The notes under the pieces were generated by a model that worked only from the letters and a program-made list of their open reading frames with translations, did not search any database and was not told the DNA's origin. DNA of 64,000 bases from Fluviispira vulneris. GTDB taxonomy: Bacteria; Bdellovibrionota_B; Oligoflexia; Silvanigrellales; Silvanigrellaceae. Position 1 is the stretch's first letter; each line of letters begins with the position of its first letter. Below, one piece after another: positions 10,172-18,645 of the stretch. The translations under genes were made by a program, and so were the position numbers. The stretch lies in assembly GCF_014281055.1 (NCBI RefSeq), contig NZ_JACRSE010000002.1:248001-312000 (forward strand), in the 5' to 3' direction.

Positions 10172-11200
10172 TTATTTCCATTTAAATTCGCTTCCCTGTT
10201 CTCTTTCAATAAGTAAGTTAACAGCTTTTTTAATAGGCATGTCTTCATAAATTACTTTATATACAGTGTTTAATATTGAAGCTTCAATTCCAAGCTTTTG
10301 GCAAAGTTCATGCGCACTTTGGGCTGTTGTAATTCCTTCAATAACTTGCCCCATGGAATTGAAAATACTTTCTTTTGTTTCACCACGTGCCATCCGAAAA
10401 CCAAATTGACGATTGCGCGAAAGATCGCCTGTGCAGGTTAAAATAAGATCGCCAACACCACTTAAACCTAAAAATGTCATGGGGTCTGCACCCATTTTCA
10501 CACCCACTTTGGCAATTTCTGAAAGTCCCCGTGTGATGACTGCCGCCCTTGCATTGTAGCCAAGTTCTAGGCCATCAACTGCTCCTGCAACCATTGCGAT
10601 CACATTTTTTAAAGCCCCAGCAATTTCAACGCCAATAATGTCTTCGGAATCATAAATTCTAAAATAGGAACTGTGTAAAATCTGTGCGGCAACATTGAGT
10701 AGTGCTTTATTTTTTGAAGATACTACAACACAAGTTGGTAAACCTAAAAGCATTTCTTTGGCAAAACTTGGGCCACTTAAGCTACCTACATTCGCTTTGT
10801 CTTTCCAAAAATTTTCTAATATTTGATAAGGAAGGTGCAGTGTTTTTTGTTCAATCCCTTTTGCTGCAGATATAAGATTGAGTTTTGGAAAGTTTTTAAT
10901 ATTTTTTTTATTACGAATTTTTAGCCATTTCTTCATCATCCATTCGGAAACGTTCGTTAAACTTTGGCATGGTATTGCTAAAATAATGAGATTAAATTCG
11001 CTAAAATCTGTTGCAAAATCTTCAAATGATATAAGCTCACAAAATTTTAACGTTTCATGCTTTTTTAAATTTTCAAAATTTTTGTCATAGCGAGCGATTA
11101 CAGTCACCGCATTATTTTCGTTTTGCACACACGCTGCAATTGCAGTGCCGAAAGCTCCTGCCCCAACGACGAGTGTTTTTGTTTTAATCTCTGCGCTCAT
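10172..11200 (-). CDS. gpsA: Glycerol-3-phosphate dehydrogenase [NAD(P)+]
   Basis: 342 residues. It makes sn-glycerol-3-phosphate from dihydroxyacetone phosphate for phospholipid synthesis in the cytoplasm. The N-terminal dinucleotide-binding motif is GAGAFGTAIA. Family-specific blocks are LISAAKGIE, GSLSGPSFAKE, the active-site region VEIAGALKNVIAMVAG containing the catalytic lysine (in LKN), and GLSGVGDLILTCTGDLSRNRQFG. The start has GGAG upstream (in the 11210 area). It is the first gene of the minus-strand operon that continues into mfd; moxR is divergent, separated by 231 bases. Confidence 0.97.
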   Translation of the reverse strand: MSAEIKTKTLVVGAGAFGTAIAACVQNENNAVTVIARYDKNFENLKKHETLKFCELISFEDFATDFSEFNLIILAIPCQSLTNVSEWMMKKWLKIRNKKNIKNFPKLNLISAAKGIEQKTLHLPYQILENFWKDKANVGSLSGPSFAKEMLLGLPTCVVVSSKNKALLNVAAQILHSSYFRIYDSEDIIGVEIAGALKNVIAMVAGAVDGLELGYNARAAVITRGLSEIAKVGVKMGADPMTFLGLSGVGDLILTCTGDLSRNRQFGFRMARGETKESIFNSMGQVIEGITTAQSAHELCQKLGIEASILNTVYKVIYEDMPIKKAVNLLIEREQGSEFKWK

Positions 11201-11370
11201 TGAAGGTTGTCTCCTCTATAAGATCCTCGTGTATGAACTACCTTTATTTTTTAAAGATGTGAAGGACAAAAATATCTCTCATATATCTATAAAATTTTAA
11301 TATTATGGGTGACACAAGCTTTTATTAAAAGTGGTGCTTTATTTGTATAAATTATATGAGCTCTTTCCCT

Positions 11371-11400
11371 TTTCATTGCAAAGAGATAAGCTTTTATAAT
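11371..11400 (+). promoter_or_regulatory. Putative sigma-70 promoter for moxR
   Basis: A perfect -10 hexamer TATAAT at 11395-11400 has TTTCAT at 11371-11376, 18 bases upstream, as a candidate -35. Transcription would begin near 11407, leaving a leader of about 25 bases before the ATG at 11432. The -35 match is weak; the call is based on the -10 and its position. Confidence 0.45.
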
Positions 11401-11431
11401 GTAATTCCCTCATATGAAAGGGGCGGAAGAT

Positions 11432-12400
11432 ATGTCAAATTTTCAAGATATTGCTCAAGCTTCAACAAAATTATGTGATTTGCTCAACAGCAAAATTTTT
11501 GGTCAAAAAGAAATTGTTGAGCAAATCGTATTAACGATTCTTTGCAATGGTCATGCACTTTTAACAGGGGCTCCAGGTGTGGCGAAAACCACATTAGTGC
11601 GGAACTTGGCTAAAGCATTGGGCTCTGGCTATAAAAGAATTCAATTTACCCCCGATCTGACTCCGTTCGATATCTTAGGCGGTTATACAATACAATTTGA
11701 TGAAAAAGATCCTAATCTTAAGAAAATAGGTTTTTCACCCGGACCCATTTTTGCTCCGTTTATCCTTGCCGATGAAATCAATCGTGCTTCGCCAAGGACT
11801 CAATCTGCATTATTAGAGGCAATGCAAGAACGTCAGGTCAGTATAGAAGGTGTTTCGAGACCATTGCCGAAACCATTTTTTGTTTTTGCTACGCAAAATC
11901 CAATTGAAAATGAAGGAACTTTTCCTCTTCCTGAGGCACAATTGGATAGATTTTTATTAAACTTGGAAATTCCTTACCCAGATCTAGAAGCTGAAGTAAA
12001 AATCGCCACCCTTTCACAGATGGAAAGTGACCTTGAACCTATCCCTTTTGCTGCAATTTTGTTAGAGGCAAGACGTGTTATTGAAAGTGTTCCAATCAAA
12101 GAGGATCTTTTACAGGGTATTGTCCGCATTGTCAGAAACACACGGCCGCATGAATCAAAACTGTCAGTGGCTCGAGATTATCTTGAATTTGGTGCGAGTC
12201 CGCGAGCCACTCAAGCTTTGTTGATTGCTAGCAAAGCTCTTGCAGTTATCCGTGGACAATCTGAAGTTCAATTTGACAATGTCAATGAAATAGCTCCGGC
12301 TGTTTTACGGCATCGATGCATAGTGAATTTTAGATCTCTGGCGGAAAAAAGAAGTGTTTCTAATATCGTTAATCAAATAGTTCAGGAAACGGTCTTGTAA
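11432..12400 (+). CDS. MoxR-family AAA+ ATPase
   Basis: About 322 residues. MoxR ATPases act as chaperones that assemble or activate partner proteins, often ones with von Willebrand A domains. Walker A is GAPGVAKTT, Walker B LADEINRASP, sensor 1 FVFATQNPIE (ATQNP is the MoxR hallmark), and the AAA lid follows with GASPRATQAL. The reading frame opens at an ATG at 11414, but the ATG at 11432 directly after GGGGCGGAAGA is the better start and fits the promoter just upstream. The usual DUF58 and vWA partner genes are not next to it; instead its stop overlaps the start of an HAD-family gene by one base (TAATG). Confidence 0.9.
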   Translation: MSNFQDIAQASTKLCDLLNSKIFGQKEIVEQIVLTILCNGHALLTGAPGVAKTTLVRNLAKALGSGYKRIQFTPDLTPFDILGGYTIQFDEKDPNLKKIGFSPGPIFAPFILADEINRASPRTQSALLEAMQERQVSIEGVSRPLPKPFFVFATQNPIENEGTFPLPEAQLDRFLLNLEIPYPDLEAEVKIATLSQMESDLEPIPFAAILLEARRVIESVPIKEDLLQGIVRIVRNTRPHESKLSVARDYLEFGASPRATQALLIASKALAVIRGQSEVQFDNVNEIAPAVLRHRCIVNFRSLAEKRSVSNIVNQIVQETVL

Positions 12401-12918
12401 TGAATCTAACAGAAAATAAAAATAATACTGAGTATGCAGTTTTTGTCGATGCGTCTGGGACTATATTAGGAGGATCCCAGACAGGTGCTTTGGGTGTAGA
12501 ACTTTATCCAGACTCTATTAAGCTTTTAAATGCTATGCGTGCAAGGAATATTAACGGAATTAATATAAAAACAGGACTTATTACCAATTGGGGTAAAAAA
12601 ATAAATGCAATGCTAAAAGCATTGAATGTTATGGATTGTTTTGATGTTGTCATCAGTTCTGATTCCGTAGCAAAAGGTAAGCCAGACTCTGAAACATTTC
12701 ACTATGCTTGCTCACTCGTTGAAGTTGAACCAAAGAACGCTATTCATATTGGCGACTCTTTGTTTGACGATGCGCTGGGTGCGCAGAACGCAGGGTTGCA
12801 CGGTATTTGGCTGCGACGCACGCCATATTCAAATAAAGATTCCAAAACATTAAAACATCCCATTTTTAGTAATCTAAATGAGGTTTTATTGTATTTAGAG
12901 ACTATTATTAGAAAGTAA
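12400..12918 (+). CDS. HAD-superfamily protein with altered motif I (DASGT)
   Basis: 172 residues of HAD fold. Motif I is FVDASGTI (Asp17, with Ser19 where most HAD phosphatases have the second Asp), motif II TN in LITNWGKK, motif III lysine in VAKGKPDSETF, and motif IV IGDSLFDDALGAQNAG. The nucleophile Asp17 and the metal-binding GDSxxDD are kept. HAD branches that lack the second motif-I acid include dehalogenases and phosphonatase-like enzymes, so a non-phosphatase activity or a modified phosphatase is possible. It is translationally coupled to moxR. Its 3' end overlaps the convergent lipoprotein gene by 24 bases. Confidence 0.8.
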   Translation: MNLTENKNNTEYAVFVDASGTILGGSQTGALGVELYPDSIKLLNAMRARNINGINIKTGLITNWGKKINAMLKALNVMDCFDVVISSDSVAKGKPDSETFHYACSLVEVEPKNAIHIGDSLFDDALGAQNAGLHGIWLRRTPYSNKDSKTLKHPIFSNLNEVLLYLETIIRK

Positions 12919-13962
12919 TTTGTTATTTTCAATTATTATATTACGTTTTGAAGAAACTGTATTATCTATATTTGGGATAATCTCATTGCCCCAATAAATT
13001 TTTATTTTCCCACTCAATGCATCTTTTGGCACTGTTACGTTAACTAAGTCGAGTGGATAGCCATTTGGACTTTGCAGTGTTTTTAATGCATACGATGTTT
13101 TGACTGGATTCAATGCGCCATTAAAATAAATATATCTTCGTGAAATATTATGACCAATAAGAGTTATGACTTCTTTATTTTTAGCTTTTTTAGGAATTTT
13201 TTCTATCCAAGTGTTTAAAGCTTTATGCCTCCATCCTGCTGTAAATTTATTTTTATTGGAATCTAATTTATTCCAAAAGCCATTTGCACAATCATTTTTA
13301 TTCATTAATTTATAAACAACGACGCCAGCATTCTTACCTTCAGTTCCTTTATGGCATTGACCGTGAGGAGTCATTTTTTCACAAGCCCAAGCAGTGGATT
13401 GAATAGCAATGCATTGCTTCGGATCGAGAACTGCAAGAGCATGACCTGGGAATGCAAGAATATCGCCCGTCCTTGGGGCAAAGCCGTTTTTATAGCGCTT
13501 TAGTGGTACAAAATTTTTGAGTTCCGCATTTGTCCTTCTTTTAGCAAAGGTTTCACTCAGAATTGCTGAATTTTTGTATTTTGAATTATAAGGTAAATTC
13601 ATTTCGCCTGCAAAGAGATGCCAAAGAAATCGTGTGCAATCAACTCCATTTTTTCGCATATAATTATATTTATTATCTGCTCTTAAATAATTTCGATCCC
13701 AATTCGCATTGAGCTTTTGCGAGGGATATGGAATTCCTTTTGTGAATATGTTTTTTTTAATATCTTGCGAATAACTCAGAAATTTTCTAACTTCAGGTGA
13801 AGGGTTTTCTGTATAAAGGGAATACCATGCTACAGAAACATTTTTTGGATCGGCATAATCACCAAAATATGTTCTTCGCAGAGAAGAAGATTTCTGTGAC
13901 ATGCATCCTGAAAGTGTAAAACTGATTAATCCTAAAGTTATATAGGTGATTTTTGTTTTCAT
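12895..13962 (-). CDS. Lipoprotein with NlpC/P60-like cysteine-hydrolase core (paralog of 18646-19671)
   Basis: About 355 residues. The ATG at 13962, with AAGGA upstream, gives a lipoprotein signal ending in the lipobox LSGC; the open frame extends to 13998 but without a good start. The core has NGVDCTRFLWHLF (candidate catalytic Cys) and TGDILAFPGHALAVLDPKQC (candidate catalytic His), the order seen in NlpC/P60 peptidases that cut peptidoglycan peptides. A C-terminal beta-rich part (about 260-355) follows, with a cluster of aromatic and basic residues. It is strongly similar throughout to the product of 18646-19671. Substrate unknown; periplasmic-face or outer-membrane location is inferred from the lipobox. 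Confidence 0.7.
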   Translation of the reverse strand: MKTKITYITLGLISFTLSGCMSQKSSSLRRTYFGDYADPKNVSVAWYSLYTENPSPEVRKFLSYSQDIKKNIFTKGIPYPSQKLNANWDRNYLRADNKYNYMRKNGVDCTRFLWHLFAGEMNLPYNSKYKNSAILSETFAKRRTNAELKNFVPLKRYKNGFAPRTGDILAFPGHALAVLDPKQCIAIQSTAWACEKMTPHGQCHKGTEGKNAGVVVYKLMNKNDCANGFWNKLDSNKNKFTAGWRHKALNTWIEKIPKKAKNKEVITLIGHNISRRYIYFNGALNPVKTSYALKTLQSPNGYPLDLVNVTVPKDALSGKIKIYWGNEIIPNIDNTVSSKRNIIIENNKLLSNNSL

Positions 13963-14100
13963 GGCCGCATTCCTTGTTGTCATCTTCAACATAATCAATA
14001 TATATCTTTCACGGGCAGTTTTAATTTTGCGTGCTGCAAAATCTGCCTGTTAAATTAGAAACACAAACCCTAAAGCTGTGGTTTTTGGAGTGTCTAGCTT

Positions 14101-14712
14101 ATGTCGAAAAACATAGATTCAGATAAATCTGAGAGTTTTGGTCAATATATTGCAATTCATATGAAATCATATCGTCGTGAGTATGGCCTGAGCCAAGAAC
14201 AACTCTCAGAAAGATCAGGAGTTCCTCGTAGCACAATTGCCAGTTTAGAGCGAGGAGAGGGAAATCCAACTTTACAGGTACTCATTGGTATTGCACAAGG
14301 ACTGGGCGTTGAGATGGCATCTCTCCTGCAAAAACCGGTTCCAACTGCTGTATTGCGCAAGAAAAAAGACTTTACAAAAGTAACAAAAAAATTAATTGAG
14401 TCCAATGAGTCAGCAGCTAAAACAGTTGATATAATGTTATTAACTCCAGAAAATTCTCGTTACCTTATATTGCAAGAATATATTTTAAACGAGGGTGAGC
14501 GATTTCCGGGTTCACCACACACACCTGGCACGGAAGAGTATTTTTATTGTCAGGAGGGTTCTTTTGAAATCATGGTTGAAAGCGAATACTTTATAGTTGA
14601 AGAAGGCGATCTTCTTTGCTTTGATGGTCATCAAAAGCATGCCTATGCTTGTTGTCTTGGCTTTAAAAGATCGAAGGGCTTGAGTATCGTTGTGCAGGTT
14701 CCTAAGTTTTGA
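14101..14712 (+). CDS. XRE-family regulator with C-terminal cupin sensor domain
   Basis: 203 residues. An N-terminal Cro/C1-type helix-turn-helix lies at about residues 16-75 (YGLSQEQLSERSGVPRSTIASLERGEGNPTLQVL). A cupin barrel lies at about 115-200 (FPGSPHTPGTEEYFYCQEGSFEIMVESEY...EGDLLCFDGHQKHAY). The cupin probably binds a small ligand that alters DNA binding, as in the large XRE-cupin family of repressors. It is divergent from the lipoprotein gene and convergent with the ABC exporter gene at 14724, 11 bases away. Its target is unknown; the flanking operons are candidates. Confidence 0.88.
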   Translation: MSKNIDSDKSESFGQYIAIHMKSYRREYGLSQEQLSERSGVPRSTIASLERGEGNPTLQVLIGIAQGLGVEMASLLQKPVPTAVLRKKKDFTKVTKKLIESNESAAKTVDIMLLTPENSRYLILQEYILNEGERFPGSPHTPGTEEYFYCQEGSFEIMVESEYFIVEEGDLLCFDGHQKHAYACCLGFKRSKGLSIVVQVPKF

Positions 14713-14723
14713 TTTTCCAGATT

Positions 14724-16298
14724 TTATAATCTTATAATATTATCAAAATGACTTTGAATGGCTGGATTGTGTGAGATAGCAATAATTGTTGTATATTTAA
14801 AATTCTCAATTATATTTTTAATAAGCTTATTTTCATAGTCTTCTTCTAAATCAGCAGTTGCTTCATCTAAAATTAATACATCGGGTTTTGCAATCAAGGC
14901 ACGCGCTATGGATATTTTTTGCGCTGTTTCACGGTTGTAGGAATGCGTTTGAGAATTGGATTGCAAATCGATAGATAATTTTTTGGATATCATTTCTAAA
15001 TCTTCATTTTTATAAATATTTAAAAAATCAATATTTTCTTTGCAGTTTCCTAAAAGAAGGGGAGGCTGTTGCTGGACATAGGAGATTTTAAGATCAGGTT
15101 TTAGAAAGCGGATATGACCTTTTGTGGGATATATTTCTTGAATAAGGAGTTTGATAAGAGTTGATTTCCCTGCTCCAGACTTACCAAAAATAAGGGTTTT
15201 AGAGTTTTTTAAAATTGAAAAATTAAAATCGTTGAGGATGGATTTTTTGCTGTTCATATAAGCGAAATAGATCCTCTCAAACTCAATAATGGCTTTCGGA
15301 TCGTTCACGGTATAAACAATATTATTATCATTGCGTGCAATTTCGGTTTCTGTCACTTTATTCATATTATCAAAAGAAACAGCTTGTGCTTCAAAGGTAT
15401 TGAGCATGCGAATGATTTCGGAAAGGTATTGTGATATTTGTGCAAGTAAAGTAAAAATAAGACAGAATATCGTCTCACTTATGTAATTCATTTTTATAGA
15501 AACTAAAAGAGCAGTGCTTATTATAAATTGTAAAAAATTGCTATAAATAAAAATATGAGTTGAAAACCATCTGTTGAGATTAATTCTTAGATAGAATGAA
15601 CTTTGTACTTTTTTGAAATATTCGTTGAATTTATCTTCAAACTGCAAAAAATATTTTTTGTGCAAAATAAGTTCTGACAAGTGGTTTATTTGATGTGTAT
15701 ATGCGGAAAATTCCGTTTTATATTCTAGATTAAACTTCTTTGAATAGTACGCTGGCGAACGATAGGAAGCTTGTAATTTATTATAGATAAACAAAACCAA
15801 TACGAAAAAAAGTATCATAATAGGTATGCTATATGAGACAAAAATGAAAATAATTGCTGTTTCTACAAAAAGAAAGAAAAATCTTTGGTAGGATTCTGAA
15901 ATTTCAAGATCAATGATTTTTTGATCTTTTAAAAAGATTGTTTTTATATAAGAGATATCAAAATTATTTATCTTGAATAAAAGCGACTCTAAGTTCATAT
16001 TATGAATGGTGTTAGCTGCTTCAATACTTATTTTTTTCCAGCTAATTTCTAGAAATAAATTGAACAGGATTGTGCCGAGCATAAGACTGAGTGTGACAAT
16101 AGGAATTAAAATGGTTGCACTTTTGCTGTCTGAAAAATCTAAGAGCAGAGAGGTTTGAATATAGGGAAAAATAAAAGTTATGAACGTCATTAAAAATATA
16201 GAAATTGTAAATATTTTATGCCATATACCTTTCCCCAATAAGAAACATGTCCAAAGTTTGAGTTGCTGGAATGTTTGAGAGAAATCATTCGTAGCCAA
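14724..16298 (-). CDS. ABC exporter subunit (permease + ATPase) with degenerate signature motif
   Basis: 524 residues. About six membrane helices in the first 300 residues are followed by a nucleotide-binding domain. Walker A is intact (FGKSGAGKST near 369), as are the Q-loop (SYVQQQPPLLLGN), Walker B with catalytic Glu (DVLILDEATADLE near 470) and the H-loop (AISHN). The LSGGQ signature is replaced by RETAQKISIARAL. The start is TTG at 16298 with AGGA upstream; there is no earlier ATG. It follows the split ABC gene by 25 bases and the pair probably forms a heterodimer (see the finding on complementary ATP sites). Substrate unknown. Confidence 0.8.
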   Translation of the reverse strand: MATNDFSQTFQQLKLWTCFLLGKGIWHKIFTISIFLMTFITFIFPYIQTSLLLDFSDSKSATILIPIVTLSLMLGTILFNLFLEISWKKISIEAANTIHNMNLESLLFKINNFDISYIKTIFLKDQKIIDLEISESYQRFFFLFVETAIIFIFVSYSIPIMILFFVLVLFIYNKLQASYRSPAYYSKKFNLEYKTEFSAYTHQINHLSELILHKKYFLQFEDKFNEYFKKVQSSFYLRINLNRWFSTHIFIYSNFLQFIISTALLVSIKMNYISETIFCLIFTLLAQISQYLSEIIRMLNTFEAQAVSFDNMNKVTETEIARNDNNIVYTVNDPKAIIEFERIYFAYMNSKKSILNDFNFSILKNSKTLIFGKSGAGKSTLIKLLIQEIYPTKGHIRFLKPDLKISYVQQQPPLLLGNCKENIDFLNIYKNEDLEMISKKLSIDLQSNSQTHSYNRETAQKISIARALIAKPDVLILDEATADLEEDYENKLIKNIIENFKYTTIIAISHNPAIQSHFDNIIRL

Positions 16299-16323
16299 TA
16301 ATTTTTCCTGCGTTTTTTGTTTT

Positions 16324-17325
16324 TTATTTTTTTGATGATTTATTATTAATTTTTCTGAGTTTTTCTGAGTTTTTCTCTGAAATATTCGATAAAATTTTGT
16401 TTGCGTTTTTCTGATTTAAAATATTTAAGATGTGGGTGCTTTCTTTATAATCCGAATTTTTTATAGTTTTTATTTTTTCTAAATTCCCGTTCTCAGAAAA
16501 ACTATATAAACTATTGCAGATATCTTCACTCAACATTTTAGAGACAATAAAGATAGAGACGTTTTTTGGGAAATAAGAGGGAATATTTTCAAATATTTCA
16601 AGGGCAAAAGTATCTGGAATCGCATTGAGAGGTTCATAGAGAACAAATATTTCTGCCTCAGACAACAGAGCTCTGATAAAAAGCAACCTCTGCCTCTGTC
16701 CCCCAGAAAGGTTGGTCCCATTGTCAGTGAGTTCAAGCGCCAAAAACTGGGGGCATTCATTGATGGATTCCACAAGCTTAAATTCCATTAAGTAATAGTT
16801 GATTCTATCGAGATCATTTTTTTCACCTATAAATAAGTTATCCAATACTGAGCCAGCAACAAAGGGATTGGCTGTCGTATTCACATAAATATTTTCGTTT
16901 TTTAGAGACAATTGAGTAGAAAATAATCTAAGAATTTCATTTATTTTATCTTCATTATGCAAAATAATTTTATGCAGTCCTGGTTCTAGCGTGTGAAGAA
17001 AGTTTTTATCACTCTCTTTTTTTTCTAAAAAAAAGGAATCAATCCTTTTACAAGAAATCCATGCGGTCATAAGTAAATTCACCTGATTCGAAAACTTTGC
17101 ACAGGTTTCTTTTAGCAGTTGACAGATTAAGATTGTGCCCACTATAATTTCTGGCGATAATTCTTTATAAATAAAATAATAAATTAAAACCCCAGCGGTG
17201 ACTGAGATTAAAATAGATGAATTGACAATCACTTTTGTGATCGCTACTAAAGAAAATTGTTTATACAAGAACTTCGCTTCTGTAGCTCTTAAAGCTAATA
17301 TATTTTCTAAGCTTTTTTTAGCCAA
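16324..17325 (-). CDS. ABC exporter second subunit, C-terminal part (TM5-6 and ATPase domain); continues 17307-18068 through a -1 frameshift
   Basis: 329 residues downstream of the shift point. Two membrane helices (VAITKVIVNSSILISVTAGV and ELSPEIIVGTILICQLL) are followed by an ABCC-like nucleotide-binding domain. The signature is perfect (NLSGGQRQRLLFIRAL near 204), but Walker A is unrecognisable (HNEDKINEILRLF in its place), Walker B Asp is Tyr (EIFVLYEPLNA) and the H-loop His is Lys (IVSKM). The only start at its upstream end is a TTG without a ribosome-binding site, so this frame is very probably read only as the extension of the upstream frame. A 10-base direct repeat (TTTTCTGAGT, twice, 16351-16370) lies in its 3' end. 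Confidence 0.75.
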   Translation of the reverse strand: MAKKSLENILALRATEAKFLYKQFSLVAITKVIVNSSILISVTAGVLIYYFIYKELSPEIIVGTILICQLLKETCAKFSNQVNLLMTAWISCKRIDSFFLEKKESDKNFLHTLEPGLHKIILHNEDKINEILRLFSTQLSLKNENIYVNTTANPFVAGSVLDNLFIGEKNDLDRINYYLMEFKLVESINECPQFLALELTDNGTNLSGGQRQRLLFIRALLSEAEIFVLYEPLNAIPDTFALEIFENIPSYFPKNVSIFIVSKMLSEDICNSLYSFSENGNLEKIKTIKNSDYKESTHILNILNQKNANKILSNISEKNSEKLRKINNKSSKK

Positions 17326-18068
17326 TTGTATATAAACAGTGTCGATTTATTTTCATAATAATTGGCAATTAATTTTACTCTTTCTTTACGGGTCAACTCG
17401 ACTTTTTCTATATGCTCTTTGTTTTTAATCGAAAAATTTCCAGCATATATTGCAATGGCAAAAATAAGAATAATAGGGATAAAGCCAAGATGGCCTAAAT
17501 AATAAAAAAGCAAAAGGGTACAGAGCAAAAATTGTGTACATGTTTTGATAAATTCTGGGATACTTTGACCCAAGTTTGCAATGTTTTCACTGTCAATCGT
17601 CACTGCATAAGGAAACGAGTCAATATTGTGATAAAAATTATTTTTATTTTTAAAAAAGTTAAAACTCAGCCTGTTCAGCCATATTTGATAGAGTTTTAAG
17701 TTTTCTTTCATGTAAATTTGAAAAAGAAAGCTGAATGATATATTTGCAACCATATAAAATAATAATATATAAAATATCTGGTTAAAATTTTCATTTATTT
17801 TGTTCAATGATGCAATAAATTGAGTTGAAATAAATGGAATTGCTGCCGCTAAAAGAGCAATAAAAATAGCCATTGCGCAAACTGTCATAAAAAGTTTAAA
17901 GTCACTTGCGATAAGATTTTTCAGCACTTTTGTCTTTGCTGTAAATTCCTTTTTATGTCCATCATTCCAATAGGTCTTTGGCAGTTCGTGGAAATCTTCC
18001 TCTGTCAGTGTACCCTTTTTTGCTTTTTTAATAATTTTTGCGCCATCGCGAAAGAGTAAGTGAATCAT
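17307..18068 (-). CDS. ABC exporter second subunit, N-terminal part (TM1-4), ends at the frameshift
   Basis: About 253 residues from the ATG at 18068 (a GTG at 18080 is also open). The beginning (IIKKAKKGTLTEEDFHELPKT) is the linker seen before the membrane domain of ABCC-type exporters, followed by four membrane helices. The frame stops at TAG (17307-17309) right after IYNWLKKA. The preceding A7 run and the -1 frame give IYNWLKK then SLENILALRATE, which restores the conserved TM4-TM5 cytoplasmic linker. The restored protein would be about 581 residues, the normal length of an ABC half-exporter. It starts one base after the SRPBCC stop. Confidence 0.75.
   Translation of the reverse strand: MIHLLFRDGAKIIKKAKKGTLTEEDFHELPKTYWNDGHKKEFTAKTKVLKNLIASDFKLFMTVCAMAIFIALLAAAIPFISTQFIASLNKINENFNQIFYILLFYMVANISFSFLFQIYMKENLKLYQIWLNRLSFNFFKNKNNFYHNIDSFPYAVTIDSENIANLGQSIPEFIKTCTQFLLCTLLLFYYLGHLGFIPIILIFAIAIYAGNFSIKNKEHIEKVELTRKERVKLIANYYENKSTLFIYNWLKKA
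17313..17319 (-). promoter_or_regulatory. Slippery A7 run: -1 frameshift or transcriptional-slippage site
   Basis: On the minus strand the zero-frame codons CTA AAA AAA GCT TAG contain the heptamer A AAA AAA in the phase required for -1 ribosomal slippage. RNA polymerase slippage adding one A would have the same effect. The bases after it (AAAGCT ... AGCTTT) could form a short hairpin. Whether it is programmed, a recent mutation or a sequencing error cannot be told from one sequence. Confidence 0.6.
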
Positions 18069-18069
18069 G

Positions 18070-18423
18070 TTATAGTGCACTTAGATTTTTATCGTTCATC
18101 GTGACAGTGTGACATATGTATGCAGGCGCGTTCTCTTTCTGTGCTTTAAAATATTCGTGATCAAAAACCAATTTCGTCAAAGGCAATTGCGCAATGTCAG
18201 AAAATGCACGGTAGCGTTCAACACGGCTGAGCTTGAATTCGACTTCAGGTCCATTTATTGGTTTCATTCTGCCAGTCGTGCCAACAGAAAAGTCTCCAAA
18301 GAGTTTGACCCATTTGAGTTCAGTGTCCCAACTGGGCCATGCTGAAGTGTCCTGCCACAGAGCCCAAATTTGTTCGGGTGTGGCTTCTGTTGAAACATTT
18401 TCGCTGTAAGTCCATTTAAACAT
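18070..18423 (-). CDS. SRPBCC (START-like) family protein, apparently shortened at the C-terminus
   Basis: 117 residues, versus about 140-150 for this type of polyketide-cyclase/dehydrase-like protein. The N-terminal part fits well (MFKWTYSENVSTEATPEQIW, WPSWDTELKWVKL, GTTGRMKP, VERYRAFSD, ICHTVTMN), but the long C-terminal helix that normally closes the ligand cavity is missing; the protein ends ...MNDKNLSAL. The start has AGGAG at good spacing. Its stop lies one base before the ABC exporter start. The abrupt end directly against the next gene suggests a deletion joined the two, or the protein is simply a short variant. Ligand unknown. Confidence 0.65.
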   Translation of the reverse strand: MFKWTYSENVSTEATPEQIWALWQDTSAWPSWDTELKWVKLFGDFSVGTTGRMKPINGPEVEFKLSRVERYRAFSDIAQLPLTKLVFDHEYFKAQKENAPAYICHTVTMNDKNLSAL

Positions 18424-18645
18424 TTTAGCACTCCTGTATAGAAATTTATTTCGCTAAAATAATAAAAACAAAAATATTTGTCAAATTAAGTTTTTATTTT
18501 ATTTAATATGATAAATTTAATTTTACGATTTAAATTTTTAAAATAAATACTGTATTTTATATAATAAATAATATTATTATATGGTATTCAATTTATAATC
18601 TTGTACTTGGGGGTTTTATTATAGCCAATTAATGGATTGTTTGCT

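Noticed and set aside
12744-12932. Small minus-strand open frame over the HAD/lipoprotein junction
   Set aside because: Shadow of the HAD gene in another frame; no ribosome-binding site or family.
16351-16380. 10-base direct repeat at the 3' end of the exporter gene, considered as a phase-variation tract
   Set aside because: Only two full copies, near the stop, where length change would alter only the last residues.
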